Shown piece by piece: positions 8,913 through 17,892 of a stretch of DNA of 64,000 nt (its first letter is position 1; each line of letters opens with the position of its first letter). Made by a program: the position numbers and the translations under genes. This DNA comes from Phycisphaerae bacterium (GTDB lineage: Bacteria > Planctomycetota > Phycisphaerae > UBA1845 > Fen-1342), in the NCBI GenBank assembly GCA_017999985.1, contig JAGNKU010000007.1:232339-296338 (forward strand), in the 5' to 3' direction. Under the pieces are notes generated by a model, which was not told the DNA's origin, ran no database searches, and worked only from the letters and a program-made list of their open reading frames with translations.

Positions 8913-9875
8913 ATGAAACGCATCGCCTTGGGGCTGCTCGTGTTGTTCGCGGCGCAGGGTGCGGTCACCGCGTATGCCGGTTTCGTCGACAACATCTACC
9001 GGGGCTTGGAAATCCTGACCACGCCGCTCGGCGGGCCACTCAGCACGGCCAGCGACGGGACGGTGTTCAACGGTTCGCGCTCCGGCCGGGTGCGCATCGT
9101 GCCCAGCGGCATCGGCGAGGGTTACCAGCTCGAACTGGACCGGACGTTTGGAGTCGACTCCCGTGGGCGGGCCGAGACGTTGCACCTGGGCGGCGTGGCC
9201 GACCTGACGCTGAGCGGGCCGATTCAGATCACGGCCGGCTACAACGGCCGGGGCATGTTCCGCACGTACCGCGGCGAGTTCGGCGCGTCCAACCTGGGTT
9301 ATCTCCTGCGGACCAAGACCGGCGCCCAGGATGCCACCATCGCGGGGACGTTCAACACGTCCACCGCCTTCGAAGTCAACCCCCTCGGGTTCTACAACCT
9401 GGCGGTGGACATTTCCAACAGCAACGCGTCCTACGCGCTCGACGGCGTCGTCATTCGTGACGAACAGGACATGAACTTCAATGTCGGCCCGATCAACATC
9501 CAGGGCAACATCTACTACGACATGGTTCTCGCGCTGCTCAACAGCGCCGGCGTCGACACCTCGGACCTCGAGGAGCTTTTCCCGCGCTCCCCGATCGGCA
9601 CCATCAACGAGGCCATCCAGGACGCGATTCAGCAACGCGACGTCGTCGCGGGCGTGTCGAGCGAAAACAGCCACGCCGCCCTGCTCGCCAGGGCCGTGAT
9701 CGGCCAGGACGCCGGTGCCGCGGAGACACTCTTCGCGGACCTGGCAATCGCACCGTCCGTGACCGCCACAGCCGATGCGGCGACCACGCCGGCGCTGGCC
9801 GTGCCTGAGCCCGGCGCGCTGCTGCTGCTGACGTTCGGCGCAGGCACCGTCTGGTACTGGCGCCGCCGCGGGTAA
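8913..9875 (+). CDS. PEP-CTERM sorting domain protein
   Basis: A 320-residue exported protein. Residues 1-22 form a signal peptide (LGLLVLFAAQGAVTAYA). The C-terminus has the three-part sorting signal: VPEPGA, a hydrophobic segment, then WRRRG. In known systems this is cleaved by an exosortase and delivers the protein to the cell surface or exopolysaccharide. The middle is Gly/Asn/Thr-rich and beta-like, with no named domain. ATG 8913 has AAGGAT six bases upstream and fits the signal peptide; the frame extends further 5' without support. No exosortase is in this window, so it must be encoded elsewhere. Substrate and role are unknown. Confidence 0.85.
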   Translation: MKRIALGLLVLFAAQGAVTAYAGFVDNIYRGLEILTTPLGGPLSTASDGTVFNGSRSGRVRIVPSGIGEGYQLELDRTFGVDSRGRAETLHLGGVADLTLSGPIQITAGYNGRGMFRTYRGEFGASNLGYLLRTKTGAQDATIAGTFNTSTAFEVNPLGFYNLAVDISNSNASYALDGVVIRDEQDMNFNVGPINIQGNIYYDMVLALLNSAGVDTSDLEELFPRSPIGTINEAIQDAIQQRDVVAGVSSENSHAALLARAVIGQDAGAAETLFADLAIAPSVTATADAATTPALAVPEPGALLLLTFGAGTVWYWRRRG

Positions 9876-9920
9876 AGCCGCACTTGCTTCCACTCCCCCA
9901 GAACCGCATGCACCGGCGCG

Positions 9921-10847
9921 CTACAGGTCGGGTACGCGCATCTCCCCGCTGACCGTCGTGAAACACTGACCGCCGATCTGTACGCGATACCCGTGCGGCG
10001 TCGCCTCGACCAGCGCCCGGACCAGCCCGCTGCGATCGCCCGGCCGGCCCTGCGCGCAGAACAGCGCCGCGCGCCCCGCCACGCTGCCGACGACGCCGTT
10101 GACTACGAGAAATACGGCGAGCGGGCCGTGCACGCTGCCCGTCACCGGATCCTCGTTCACGCCGACGGCGGGCGCGAAGAAGCGCGAATGCACGCTGACG
10201 GCCGGCGACAACGTCGCGGTCGTGGCGACGCAAATGCCGCGGATGTGACAGCGTCGGCACCACGCCGCCAGCTCGTCGTAGCGCGGCTGCAGCTCGGCCA
10301 GCGTCTGCCAGCTCCGGACCATGTAGATCACGTCGTCGTCGCGCGTGCGCATCGCTGGTAACGTGGCGTCCAGGTCGTCCACGGTGATCCCCAGCAGTTC
10401 GCACGTACGCAGCGGGTTGGTGTGATCCGGCTTCAGGACGGGGTCCGGCACTTGCAGCCACCACACGAACACATCGTGCGGCGCGGGCAGCGACTCGACC
10501 TGCAGGCGCAGCGCGCCGGCCGCGCTGTCGAGCACCAGCGCCGCGTCCGACCGGGTCAGCAGTCCACCCAGGCAGCCGCTCTCGTGCAGCGCGTGCGCGG
10601 CGGCCAGCGTCGCGTGCCCACAGAAACCAACCTCCTCCGTGGGCGTGAACCAGCGGATCCGCGTCGGACGGTGCAGGTCGTTGGCCCGGCTGAGGAAGGC
10701 GGTCTCGCTGGCATGCACCTCGGCGGCGATGCGGCGCATCTGATCCTCGGCCAACTCGTCCGCATCAAACACGACCCCGGCCGGGTTGCCGCGGAAGGGC
10801 TGCTCGGCAAACGCATCCACGAGCCAGAAACGCAGGGTCGGTGGCAT
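9921..10847 (-). CDS. PhzF family isomerase-like protein
   Basis: A 308-residue cytoplasmic protein of the PhzF/YddE family, whose members have the diaminopimelate epimerase fold and catalyse isomerisations on small carboxylates. Supporting motifs are VDAFAEQPFRGNPAGV at the N-terminus, ASETAFLS carrying the family's catalytic glutamate, GFCGHATLAAAH, and NEDPVTGSVHGPL near the C-terminus. Length is normal for the family (about 260-310). It lies 35 bp after a secreted protein gene on the same strand, likely the last gene of the lpxA run. No phenazine genes are nearby, so a phenazine role is unlikely. The real substrate is unknown for most members. Confidence 0.9.
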   Translation of the reverse strand: MPPTLRFWLVDAFAEQPFRGNPAGVVFDADELAEDQMRRIAAEVHASETAFLSRANDLHRPTRIRWFTPTEEVGFCGHATLAAAHALHESGCLGGLLTRSDAALVLDSAAGALRLQVESLPAPHDVFVWWLQVPDPVLKPDHTNPLRTCELLGITVDDLDATLPAMRTRDDDVIYMVRSWQTLAELQPRYDELAAWCRRCHIRGICVATTATLSPAVSVHSRFFAPAVGVNEDPVTGSVHGPLAVFLVVNGVVGSVAGRAALFCAQGRPGDRSGLVRALVEATPHGYRVQIGGQCFTTVSGEMRVPDL

Positions 10848-10882
10848 CGACTGCTCCCAGGCGCGCGGGTGGCGACGCCCAC

Positions 10883-12175
10883 TTACGGCAGTTTATACGC
10901 CCGTAGGCCGTCCGACTCCACCAGGATGAGGTGCGTGTCAGTCCACGCGACCCGGCGCGGGCGGCCCGCGTCACGCAGCCGGAACTCCGTCGTGGACGCG
11001 GGCTGCGTAACGGGCTGCGACGCGGTCAACTCGATCAGTCCCAGGCACAGCGTCGTCGCGGGGCCGACGGCGCGCTCGCCAAGCGTATACAGCCGCGTCG
11101 CGCGCGCAACATGCCAGCCGAGCAAACGCTCGCCGTCCACGGCCTGCCGAACGAGCGGCGTGCCATCCGTCATCGTATGGAGCGCCACGCCGCGCTCGTC
11201 CGCCAGCACGACGCAGTCGCCGGTCACCGCCAGCGACGGCGTGCCATGAACCGGTCCGACCGATTGCGTCGCCGTACGCCGGCCGGCGGCGAGGTCGAAT
11301 GTGACCAGACGGTGGCCGTCCAGCACCAGCAGCCGCGCGCCGCGCGCCGCGTCTGCATCCACGGCTATGGCCGTCGCGCGCAGCTCAACCGGCCCGAGCG
11401 GGATCATGCGCGGCGGTCCAGCGTCCGGCCAGAGCGCAGCTTCCGACGAGGTGACGGTCAGCAGTCCCTCGGCGACCAACGTGCTCCACACCGGCCACAC
11501 CGGGCCCAGTTCGCGCGTGCGCACCGCCGGTGGACGCTCCGCCAGCCGCACGAATGCCGCACGCACGCGGCCGCCTGTTTTTGAGAGCACCACCGCCGTC
11601 TCGGCGCGGACATGCAGCCGCGCGATCGGCAACGGGTCCAGGTGCGTCACCCAGGTCTCCGTGGCGTCGGTGGGCGACCAGAGCGCAACGCGGCCATCCG
11701 TGTTTACCAGCAGCAGGTCACCGGCGTGCGTGACAACGGCGTGCTGCCAACTGCTCAACACCTCCGGGTCACCCGGGAAGTCCGCGGCCTGCGCGGATCG
11801 CCCGCCGAGCTGGTGCACCAGGCGCGCCGGCGCGGCGATCCGAATCGCATAGGCGGAGTACCGGTCGAAGCAGAAGGCGGTGTCGGACGGGTGCTGCCCG
11901 CGCACGAGCCGAACACCGGGCGCGGCCTCGATCGGCGCGGTCAGCCGCATTTGGCCCGTGGCCGGGTCGAGCACGTGCAACGCGCCGGCCGGCGTAGCCA
12001 GCAGCAGTGCCTCGGCCTCTTTCGCTGCCACGGGCTCGACCCATTCCACGCCGGCTGCCAGAGGATATGTCCACGCCGGCACGAGTTCGGCCCCCGCGCT
12101 CTGGGCGTGCGCCACGACAGACAGCGTCATAGTGACCGAGGCCGCGAGCACGCGCCATCCGCGCGGCGGGGTCAT
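10883..12175 (-). CDS. Secreted protein with propeller-like repeats
   Basis: I do not recognise a named family. The 430-residue protein has a signal peptide (residues 1-28, ending SVVAHAQSAGA). It then shows recurring segments of about 40-50 residues with a strand-like pattern and turns such as LHVLDPATGQMRL, VNTDGRVALWSPTD and VLADERGVALHTM. This is typical of PQQ-like or WD-like beta-propellers, so it may be a periplasmic binding or scaffold protein. Its start overlaps the glycerate kinase stop by 4 bases, which implies translational coupling. No catalytic motif is visible. Confidence 0.7.
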   Translation of the reverse strand: MTPPRGWRVLAASVTMTLSVVAHAQSAGAELVPAWTYPLAAGVEWVEPVAAKEAEALLLATPAGALHVLDPATGQMRLTAPIEAAPGVRLVRGQHPSDTAFCFDRYSAYAIRIAAPARLVHQLGGRSAQAADFPGDPEVLSSWQHAVVTHAGDLLLVNTDGRVALWSPTDATETWVTHLDPLPIARLHVRAETAVVLSKTGGRVRAAFVRLAERPPAVRTRELGPVWPVWSTLVAEGLLTVTSSEAALWPDAGPPRMIPLGPVELRATAIAVDADAARGARLLVLDGHRLVTFDLAAGRRTATQSVGPVHGTPSLAVTGDCVVLADERGVALHTMTDGTPLVRQAVDGERLLGWHVARATRLYTLGERAVGPATTLCLGLIELTASQPVTQPASTTEFRLRDAGRPRRVAWTDTHLILVESDGLRAYKLP

Positions 12176-13302
12176 AGCGAGGTCGCCAAGACTGCGCTAA
12201 CGGCGCGGCGGAGGTTCTCAGCGGTCGCAGCGAGCGCGGCGTCCTCCGGCGTGCCCGGCGGCGTGATGCACACGATCTGCCGCACGCCAACCGCCCGGGC
12301 GAGGTCGGCCAGCGTTTGTCGCGGCTTCAGGCGGGCCGCGCCGACCAGTGCGATGGTGGGAACACATTCCTTGGCGGCGAGGCGCGCCACCCCTGCGACG
12401 ACCTTGCCGCCCACCGTTTGCTCGTCGATCCGCCCCTCACCGGTCAGGCACAGGTCGCAGCCCCGCAACCGGTTGATCAGTTCCACCCTCCGGGCGACCT
12501 CGTCGAAACCCCGGCACAACTGCGCGCCGCACGCGCTCGCCAGCCCGAACGGCAACCCCCCCGCCGCCCCCATGCCCGGGCGCGCGTGCACATCCGCGCC
12601 GCTCAGCCGCGCCAGCAACGCCGCCCAGTGAGCAAGGCCGCGCTCCAGTTCCGCCACAGCGGCGGGCGACGCGCCTTTTTGCGGGCCGAACACGGCCGCC
12701 GCCCCGCGTGGCCCCAGCAGCGGATTGTCGACATCGCAGAGGATTTCGATGTTCGCCGCCGGCGCCGCCGGTGGTCGCACGCTGCCAATCGTCGCCAGCA
12801 TGCCGCCCGTGATCGGCACGTTGAGCACCGCGCCGGCGTGATCGAAGAACTTCCAGCCCAGGGCCTGCAGACAACCCGCCCCACCGTCCACCGTGGCCGA
12901 TCCGCCGACACAAAGCAGCACGCGCGTGCAGCCGGCCGCCAGGGCCGCGCGCAGCACTTGCCCGGTGCCAAAGCTCGTCGTCCGCAGCGCGTTACGCTCC
13001 GCGGGCGTCAGCAGGGCCAGCCCCGACGCCTCGGCCATTTCAACGAGGGCCGTGTCCAGCTCCGCCTGCCACCAGCGCGCCGTGTGCTCGCGGCCAAGTG
13101 GATCAAGCACGTCCGCCGCGCACTCCGTGGCCCCCAAGACTTTGGCCAGCACACGCCCGGTGCCCTCGCCGCCGTCGCCCAGCGGACAGCTGACGATCTC
13201 CGCGTCCGGGCGCGCGGCACGCACGCCGTCAGCGATTGCGGCCGCGACGCCCGCGGCGTCCAGGGCATGCTTGAACTTGTCCGGCGCGATCAGGATCTTC
13301 AC
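12172..13302 (-). CDS. garK: Glycerate kinase
   Basis: A 376-residue GarK/GlxK-type glycerate kinase, which uses ATP to phosphorylate D-glycerate (the 2-phosphoglycerate-forming type), feeding glycolysis from glycerate, serine or glyoxylate. The family N-terminus MKILIAPDKFKHAL is followed by CPLGDGGEGT, the Gly-rich GGSATVDGGAG and TGEGRIDEQT. Length matches the family (about 370-380). It overlaps lpxA upstream by 4 bases and the secreted protein downstream by 4 bases, so the three are tightly coupled. There is no obvious biochemical reason for the link to lpxA. Assignment to this family is firm; the exact product position follows family knowledge. Confidence 0.94.
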   Translation of the reverse strand: MKILIAPDKFKHALDAAGVAAAIADGVRAARPDAEIVSCPLGDGGEGTGRVLAKVLGATECAADVLDPLGREHTARWWQAELDTALVEMAEASGLALLTPAERNALRTTSFGTGQVLRAALAAGCTRVLLCVGGSATVDGGAGCLQALGWKFFDHAGAVLNVPITGGMLATIGSVRPPAAPAANIEILCDVDNPLLGPRGAAAVFGPQKGASPAAVAELERGLAHWAALLARLSGADVHARPGMGAAGGLPFGLASACGAQLCRGFDEVARRVELINRLRGCDLCLTGEGRIDEQTVGGKVVAGVARLAAKECVPTIALVGAARLKPRQTLADLARAVGVRQIVCITPPGTPEDAALAATAENLRRAVSAVLATSL

Positions 13303-14111
13303 GCTTCGTCGTCACCCTCGTCGCGACCGCCGCCCCACGTGCGGAACGGAAGGAAGCCGCGCTTCGACGGACTGCGCAGGAACGCCAGCAGCCGTCGGCC
13401 CGGCTCCGTCTGCACCATGTCCGCCACGCGCTCGACCGCACGCGGGAACAGCAGTCCGCTGTGGTAAATCACCTGGTAGCACTTCTTGATCTCAAGCCGC
13501 TCGGGCGGCGACATCCCCGCCCGCCGCAGGCCGATCGTGTTCGGCCCGAGGATCACCTGCGGGAACCGGACCAGCATGAACGGGGGGATGTCCTGCGCCA
13601 GGGGCACGTTGCCGCCGATCATCGCGAGCTCGCCGATGCGCATGAACTGGTGCAGCACGACGTTGCCGCTGATGAACGCCCGCGCGCCGACCTCGACGTG
13701 CCCGGCCAGCATCGCCCCGTTGGCGAGGGTCACGTCGTCGCCGACGATGCAGTTGTGGCCGACGTGGCTGGTCGCCATCAGGAAGCACCGCGCGCCGATG
13801 GTCGTCGTGCTGTCGGGCATCGTCCCACGGTGAATGCTGACGTGCTCGCGAATTACAGTCTCGTCGCCGATTCGCGTATAACTGGGCGCTCCCTTCCACT
13901 TCATGTCCTGTGGCGGGTGACCGACGACCGCGAAAGGATGGATGCAGCAGCGGGCGCCGAGCGTGGTGCCTTCGGAGACATACGCGTGCGGGTAAAGGCG
14001 CGTTCCGGCGCCGATATGAGCGTTCTTTTCAACCACGGCGTACGCGCCGATTTCAGCGGTCGGGTCGATCTCGGCCGTCGCGTCGATGATCGCGGTCGGG
14101 TGAATGGGCAT
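13299..14111 (-). CDS. lpxA: Acyl-[ACP]-UDP-N-acetylglucosamine O-acyltransferase
   Basis: A 270-residue LpxA that adds a 3-hydroxyacyl chain from acyl-ACP to UDP-GlcNAc, the first step of lipid A synthesis, in the cytoplasm. The N-terminal two-thirds is a hexapeptide left-handed beta helix (HPTAIIDATAEIDPTAEIGA and later turns). The catalytic histidine lies in HVGHNCIVGDD, and the LpxA-type sequence GNVPLAQDIPPFMLV is present. The C-terminal helical part has NTIGLRRAGMS. ATG 14111 starts at the first hexapeptide turn; the frame runs to 14138. It supports an LPS-type outer membrane. The stop overlaps the glycerate kinase start by 4 bases. Confidence 0.95.
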   Translation of the reverse strand: MPIHPTAIIDATAEIDPTAEIGAYAVVEKNAHIGAGTRLYPHAYVSEGTTLGARCCIHPFAVVGHPPQDMKWKGAPSYTRIGDETVIREHVSIHRGTMPDSTTTIGARCFLMATSHVGHNCIVGDDVTLANGAMLAGHVEVGARAFISGNVVLHQFMRIGELAMIGGNVPLAQDIPPFMLVRFPQVILGPNTIGLRRAGMSPPERLEIKKCYQVIYHSGLLFPRAVERVADMVQTEPGRRLLAFLRSPSKRGFLPFRTWGGGRDEGDDEA

Positions 14112-14234
14112 GGATATTCCGGACGGCGCGGGGCACACAGCCTCGTCGACCGGCCGCGCCGCCGTTCGCGAGGATCCGGCTCGCGCCGCCGCACACAGCC
14201 GCGCGGGCCAGACCGGCCTAAGGACGGGCGGATT

Positions 14235-15500
14235 TTAGCATGAAACGGTGGGCGCGTCGTCGGCGTCACGCGCCCGGCCGATCAGGCGGCCGTCGTGCAG
14301 CACGGCCCGCGGGCGCGGCCGAAGCCGCAGCAGTTCCGGAATTTCTGCAACCGGCCAGACGGCGAGGTTCGCCGTGGCGCCTTCGAGGACCCGGTGGCAA
14401 CCCAGGTTGACCACTTCGCCGGCCTGGCAGCAGATCATCTCCATGGCTTGCTTCATGCGGTGCGGGCTGCTCATGTGGTCGGCATGCACCAGCAGCCAGG
14501 CCTGGTCGAGCATCTGCCCGGTCCCGAGCGGGTAGAACGGGTCCTTGATGCAGTCCTGACCGGCTGCGCAGATGACGCCGGCGTCAAGCAGCTCGCGGAC
14601 GCGCGTCAGGCCACGGCGCTTGGGATAGCGGTCGCAGCGACCCTGCAGGTGCAGGTTCACGCCGGGGTTTGTGACCACGCGGACGCCCGCCTCGGCCAGC
14701 AGCCCGATCACGCGGGCCGCGTGCACGTCTGTACAGCTCGACAGCGCGCAGACATGCGACGCCGTCACACGACCCTGCCAGCCGCGTTCGATCGTCAGGG
14801 CGGCGAGGTGCTCGGTGTACATGCTCTGTGGATCGTCGGTCTCGTCGATGTGGACGTCGATTGCCGTGTTGAATTCTGCAGCCAGGTCGAAGACGAGCTC
14901 GAGATGGCGCAACCCGTCGCGCGGCACGCGTTCGATGTGCGGGATGCCGCCGACGAGATCGACGCCCGACTTGAGCGCTTGGCGCATCAGATCGACGGCC
15001 CCCGGATCGCGAATCAGGCCGTCTTGCGGAAACGCAACGAGCTGGATCTTGCATTCGCGGCACGTGTCCTCACGCGCCGCGAGCACGCCCTCGCACAGGC
15101 GCAGGCCGGCCGCCGAGCCGACGTCAATGTGGCTGCGCAGGATGCCGGTGCCAAAGCCGATCTCGGTGCGAATTGCCCGGACGGCGCGGGCCCGCGTGTT
15201 CTCCGCCGTGATCTCCGCCTTGGCGCGCGACCAGAGCCCGATCGCTTCGAGCAGCGTGCCGGACTGGTTCTCCGGAACGAGATCGAGCGAGTACGCCAGG
15301 TCCAGATGCACGTGGGCATCGACCAGCGCCGGCGTCACCAGGCCGCCGGCCGCATCGACCTCATCGGCCGCGGCTCGTCTGCCCGGCGTGGCCGGTGCCG
15401 GCTCAGCCACGATGGCGGCGATCCGCCCGGCGTCCAGCTCCAGCGTCCACAGCCCCTCCAGGTCGCGCCGCCGCGCGTGTACGATGCGTTTCACGTTCAT
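14235..15500 (-). CDS. CodA-family amidohydrolase (candidate 5-methylcytosine or related pyrimidine deaminase)
   Basis: A 421-residue metal-dependent deaminase of the cytosine deaminase (CodA) branch of the amidohydrolase superfamily. The metal and catalytic residues are present: HVH at 63-65, HIDE with His217 and Glu220, ASH with His249, and Asp316 in AGQDC. The stretch HLQGRCDRYPKRRGLTRV is close to CodA. The residue after the metal-binding Asp is Cys317 (codon at 14550-14552). In E. coli CodA this position is Asp314, the residue reported to exclude 5-methylcytosine; homologues lacking it deaminate 5-methylcytosine to thymine. So the substrate may be 5-methylcytosine, isoguanine or creatinine-like rather than cytosine. 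The gene lies 54 bp after pdxJ. Family sure, substrate inferred. Confidence 0.88.
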   Translation of the reverse strand: MNVKRIVHARRRDLEGLWTLELDAGRIAAIVAEPAPATPGRRAAADEVDAAGGLVTPALVDAHVHLDLAYSLDLVPENQSGTLLEAIGLWSRAKAEITAENTRARAVRAIRTEIGFGTGILRSHIDVGSAAGLRLCEGVLAAREDTCRECKIQLVAFPQDGLIRDPGAVDLMRQALKSGVDLVGGIPHIERVPRDGLRHLELVFDLAAEFNTAIDVHIDETDDPQSMYTEHLAALTIERGWQGRVTASHVCALSSCTDVHAARVIGLLAEAGVRVVTNPGVNLHLQGRCDRYPKRRGLTRVRELLDAGVICAAGQDCIKDPFYPLGTGQMLDQAWLLVHADHMSSPHRMKQAMEMICCQAGEVVNLGCHRVLEGATANLAVWPVAEIPELLRLRPRPRAVLHDGRLIGRARDADDAPTVSC

Positions 15501-15554
15501 GGTGCCACCGTGCTTACGGAGTCGGATCCGGATGCGGACGGCGGAACACTTCGT

Positions 15555-16316
15555 CTACTCTTCCGCCTCGAGCGCTTCCGCGCTGGCCGCCAACTGCACG
15601 GCGCGGTCCAGCAGCCGCTTCATCTCGCGCACCGCCTCGCGCAGGCCGACAAACACGGCCCGCGCCACGATGCTGTGCCCGATGTTGAACTCGCCGAACG
15701 CCCCCAGCGCCGCGATCGGCTCGATGTTGCGATAGGTCAGGCCGTGCCCGGCGTGGACCTCCAGGCCGCATTCCCAGCCGATTTCGAGCCCGCGGCAGAG
15801 CGTCGCCAGGGCCGCGTCGCGCTGCCGGTCATTGCGGGCGTGGGCATAGCCGCCGGTCCAGAGCTCGACGGCGTCGAAGCCGCACCCGGCGGACGCGCGC
15901 AACTGTTCCTCGGTCGGCTCGATGAAAGCGCTCGTGACGATGCCGGCGTTTTTCAGCTTGCGGACGACCGGGGCGATGCGTCGCCGCAGCCGGGCCACGT
16001 CGAGCCCCCCTTCCGTGGTCAGCTCCTGCCGGCGCTCGGGCACCAGCGTGCACTGATCCGGCCGCAGGCGCAGGGCAATCCGCACGATGCCCGGGTTGAT
16101 CGCCATCTCCATGTTCAGCTTGCACGCGACGGACTGCTTGAGCAGTTCCGCGTCGCGGTCATTGATGTGCCGGCGGTCCTCCCGCAAGTGGAACGTGATC
16201 CCGTCCGCGCCGCCCAGTTCGGCCTCGGCCGCCGCCCAGACCGGATCGGGCTCATCGGTGCGGCGGGCCTGGCGCACCGTGGCGACGTGGTCGATGTTCA
16301 CTCCCAGCTTGTTCAT
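15555..16316 (-). CDS. pdxJ: Pyridoxine 5'-phosphate synthase
   Basis: A 253-residue TIM-barrel enzyme that condenses 3-amino-2-oxopropyl phosphate with 1-deoxy-D-xylulose 5-phosphate to make pyridoxine 5'-phosphate, the DXP-dependent vitamin B6 route. Family motifs are NIDHVATVRQAR at the N-terminus, GADGITFHLREDRRHI, and EVHAGHGLTYRNI near the C-terminus. Its DXP substrate would come from dxs at 23.6 kb. ATG 16316 starts the family-conserved MNKLGVNIDHVAT and has GGAGG upstream; the longer frame to 16445 is not supported. It heads a probable operon with the CodA-like deaminase and perhaps lpxA beyond. Confidence 0.96.
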   Translation of the reverse strand: MNKLGVNIDHVATVRQARRTDEPDPVWAAAEAELGGADGITFHLREDRRHINDRDAELLKQSVACKLNMEMAINPGIVRIALRLRPDQCTLVPERRQELTTEGGLDVARLRRRIAPVVRKLKNAGIVTSAFIEPTEEQLRASAGCGFDAVELWTGGYAHARNDRQRDAALATLCRGLEIGWECGLEVHAGHGLTYRNIEPIAALGAFGEFNIGHSIVARAVFVGLREAVREMKRLLDRAVQLAASAEALEAEE

Positions 16317-16397
16317 TGCGCCAACCTCCTGCTGCGCGGGGTATGGTAACCGCTTGTCGGGCGGGGCTGTAGGGGCCGCGTCGGCGCCCCCTCTCGG

Positions 16398-16429
16398 GTA
16401 GGGCAGGTCGCGTCTGTTTGCGACCTGCC
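16398..16429 (+). repeat. Hairpin repeat, copy 1
   Basis: The 17-mer GTAGGGCAGGTCGCGTC (16398-16414) recurs perfectly in inverse orientation at 17370-17386. Here it forms a 10-bp hairpin (16402-16411 with 16420-16429, 8-base loop). It lies between the lipoprotein stop and pdxJ. No T-run follows on either strand, so it is not a classical terminator. Confidence 0.55.
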
Positions 16430-16482
16430 GTCCGCTGCGCCGCATGGTGGGTCGCTGGCGCGACCCGCCTTCGGCTGCGCAC

Positions 16483-17277
16483 CTAACGCTCTTCCTCGCT
16501 GAGAGCTCGCGCGAGCGTGCGCAGAAGTGCTTCCGTATCGCGCTGCAGGCTCTCGGACTGCCGCACGGTCAGCAACCCGGCGTGGCAAGTGGTCTGGCCG
16601 GTGCCACCGTTGACCACCCATGAGTCTGGTTCGACCGCCTGCGTCAGCATTTGCTCAAGCTCCCTGGCGGCGTCGAACTCCGGTATGGACATCGAGGGCG
16701 ACGCGCCACGCGCGCCGGGTACGTCGCTCATGGGCACCAAACGCGCCCGGCGAATGTAACGCTTGACGGCACGCTCGTGCTCGGCCTCGGTGGCGGCCAG
16801 TAGCGCACGCACATCGTAGATCCGCACGGCCATGCGTCGCGCGAGGATTTCACCCGTGCTGATCCGCAGGCATCCGTCGCGGACCTCGTACGCAAGGCGC
16901 AGCTCATTGCCGGCGTCCGCGAGCGCAAGTTCCAGAGCTTGACGAACCGACAGACCGCGAAAGTCGCAGCGGATGGGCGCTTCCCGCTCGACGCCCATAC
17001 TGTTCAGCGCGTCCCAGTCCGCCCACACGCAGCCCGGCACCACGTCGGACAGCAGCGCGACGAACTCCTCAAGCGTGGTTATGTCGGTCGCTTGGGGCAG
17101 GGGCGCCGCCAGCACAGCCTGAATGCGCTGGTCCGCCACAGCACTGTCTGGCGCGGTCTCGGGAAGCGCGTACACGCGAATGGCTATCGCCTGGCGGCTG
17201 TGCAGCCCGCCTTGTGCACACCCCGCAGCGAGCGCGGACACTATCGCGACGGCGACGGCAGCAGTGACTCGGCGCAT
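16483..17277 (-). CDS. Hypothetical lipoprotein
   Basis: I do not recognise the family. The 264-residue protein has a lipoprotein signal (residues 1-19) with lipobox ALAAGC, so it should be lipid-anchored. The body includes a segment like the short secretin/STN fold (DFRGLSVRQALELALADAG with CLRISTGEILARRMAVRIYDV), which is common in planctomycete secreted proteins related to secretin N-domains. ATG 17277 has GGAGGT just upstream, which decides the start. The gene stands alone, bounded by two inverted copies of the 17-base hairpin repeat. Role unknown. Confidence 0.75.
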   Translation of the reverse strand: MRRVTAAVAVAIVSALAAGCAQGGLHSRQAIAIRVYALPETAPDSAVADQRIQAVLAAPLPQATDITTLEEFVALLSDVVPGCVWADWDALNSMGVEREAPIRCDFRGLSVRQALELALADAGNELRLAYEVRDGCLRISTGEILARRMAVRIYDVRALLAATEAEHERAVKRYIRRARLVPMSDVPGARGASPSMSIPEFDAARELEQMLTQAVEPDSWVVNGGTGQTTCHAGLLTVRQSESLQRDTEALLRTLARALSEEER

Positions 17278-17369
17278 GGCACACCTCCTCTGCCAGCTTG
17301 GACGCCGCATCATAGTGCCAAGTTCCCCGGCGGGCCGCCCAGATTGCGCAGCTCGGCCGGTCGCGCACG

Positions 17370-17386
17370 GACGCGACCTGCCCTAC
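17370..17386 (-). repeat. Hairpin repeat, copy 2 (inverted)
   Basis: Perfect 17-base inverted copy of 16398-16414. Together with 17359-17365 it can form a 7-bp hairpin (17359-17365 with 17372-17378). The two copies flank the lipoprotein gene in opposite orientation, as the ends of a small mobile unit or two independent repeat insertions would. Confidence 0.5.
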
Positions 17387-17492
17387 AAATCGGCGCGGAC
17401 CCGCGCCTGGGCCGGCGGCGGCGTGATATGCTGTTGGGGGTGGTCGTGCCGCGCGTGGCGGCGCGACTGCCGCGGGACGTGAGCGGACCACG

Positions 17493-17702
17493 ATGTCGAG
17501 TTTCGGCCACTGGTTCCTGACGCCGGTCGTGTTCGCGATTCTCCTGGTGGTCGGGCTGCTGCTGGTGGTGTACGTGCTGCTGCTTGCGGCGCAGCGTCGT
17601 GGCGGGGCCGGCCGCATCTGTCCGTCGAAACACTGCGGGCATCGCAACCCGCCCCAGGCCCATTACTGCGCCCGCTGCGGAGCGGAGCTGCCGCACGACT
17701 AG
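17493..17702 (+). CDS. Small membrane protein with zinc-ribbon tail
   Basis: A 69-residue protein with one hydrophobic helix (about residues 7-33) followed by Arg residues and a C-terminal zinc-ribbon-like motif, CPSKHCG then CARCG. The four cysteines suggest one structural zinc in the cytoplasm. Small TM plus zinc-ribbon proteins often serve as adaptors, but I cannot name a partner. It starts at ATG 17493, with a GA-rich stretch before it. The coding pattern and the intact Cys pairs argue that it is real. Confidence 0.65.
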   Translation: MSSFGHWFLTPVVFAILLVVGLLLVVYVLLLAAQRRGGAGRICPSKHCGHRNPPQAHYCARCGAELPHD

Positions 17703-17892
17703 GCCGCTGCCAGGCGCGGTTCGCACACACTATGGGACCTCCCCGTTTTCACACCGCGCACAACGGAGGCCCGCCAGCCCGTGCCGATATGGATACCGAG
17801 GGCCCGCGCGGCACGGCGCGCGCGGTTTCGGAGCCGCGGCACGCCGGCCTGCCCGCCGGACCACGCGCCCCCGCGGCGCGACGGGAGACACC

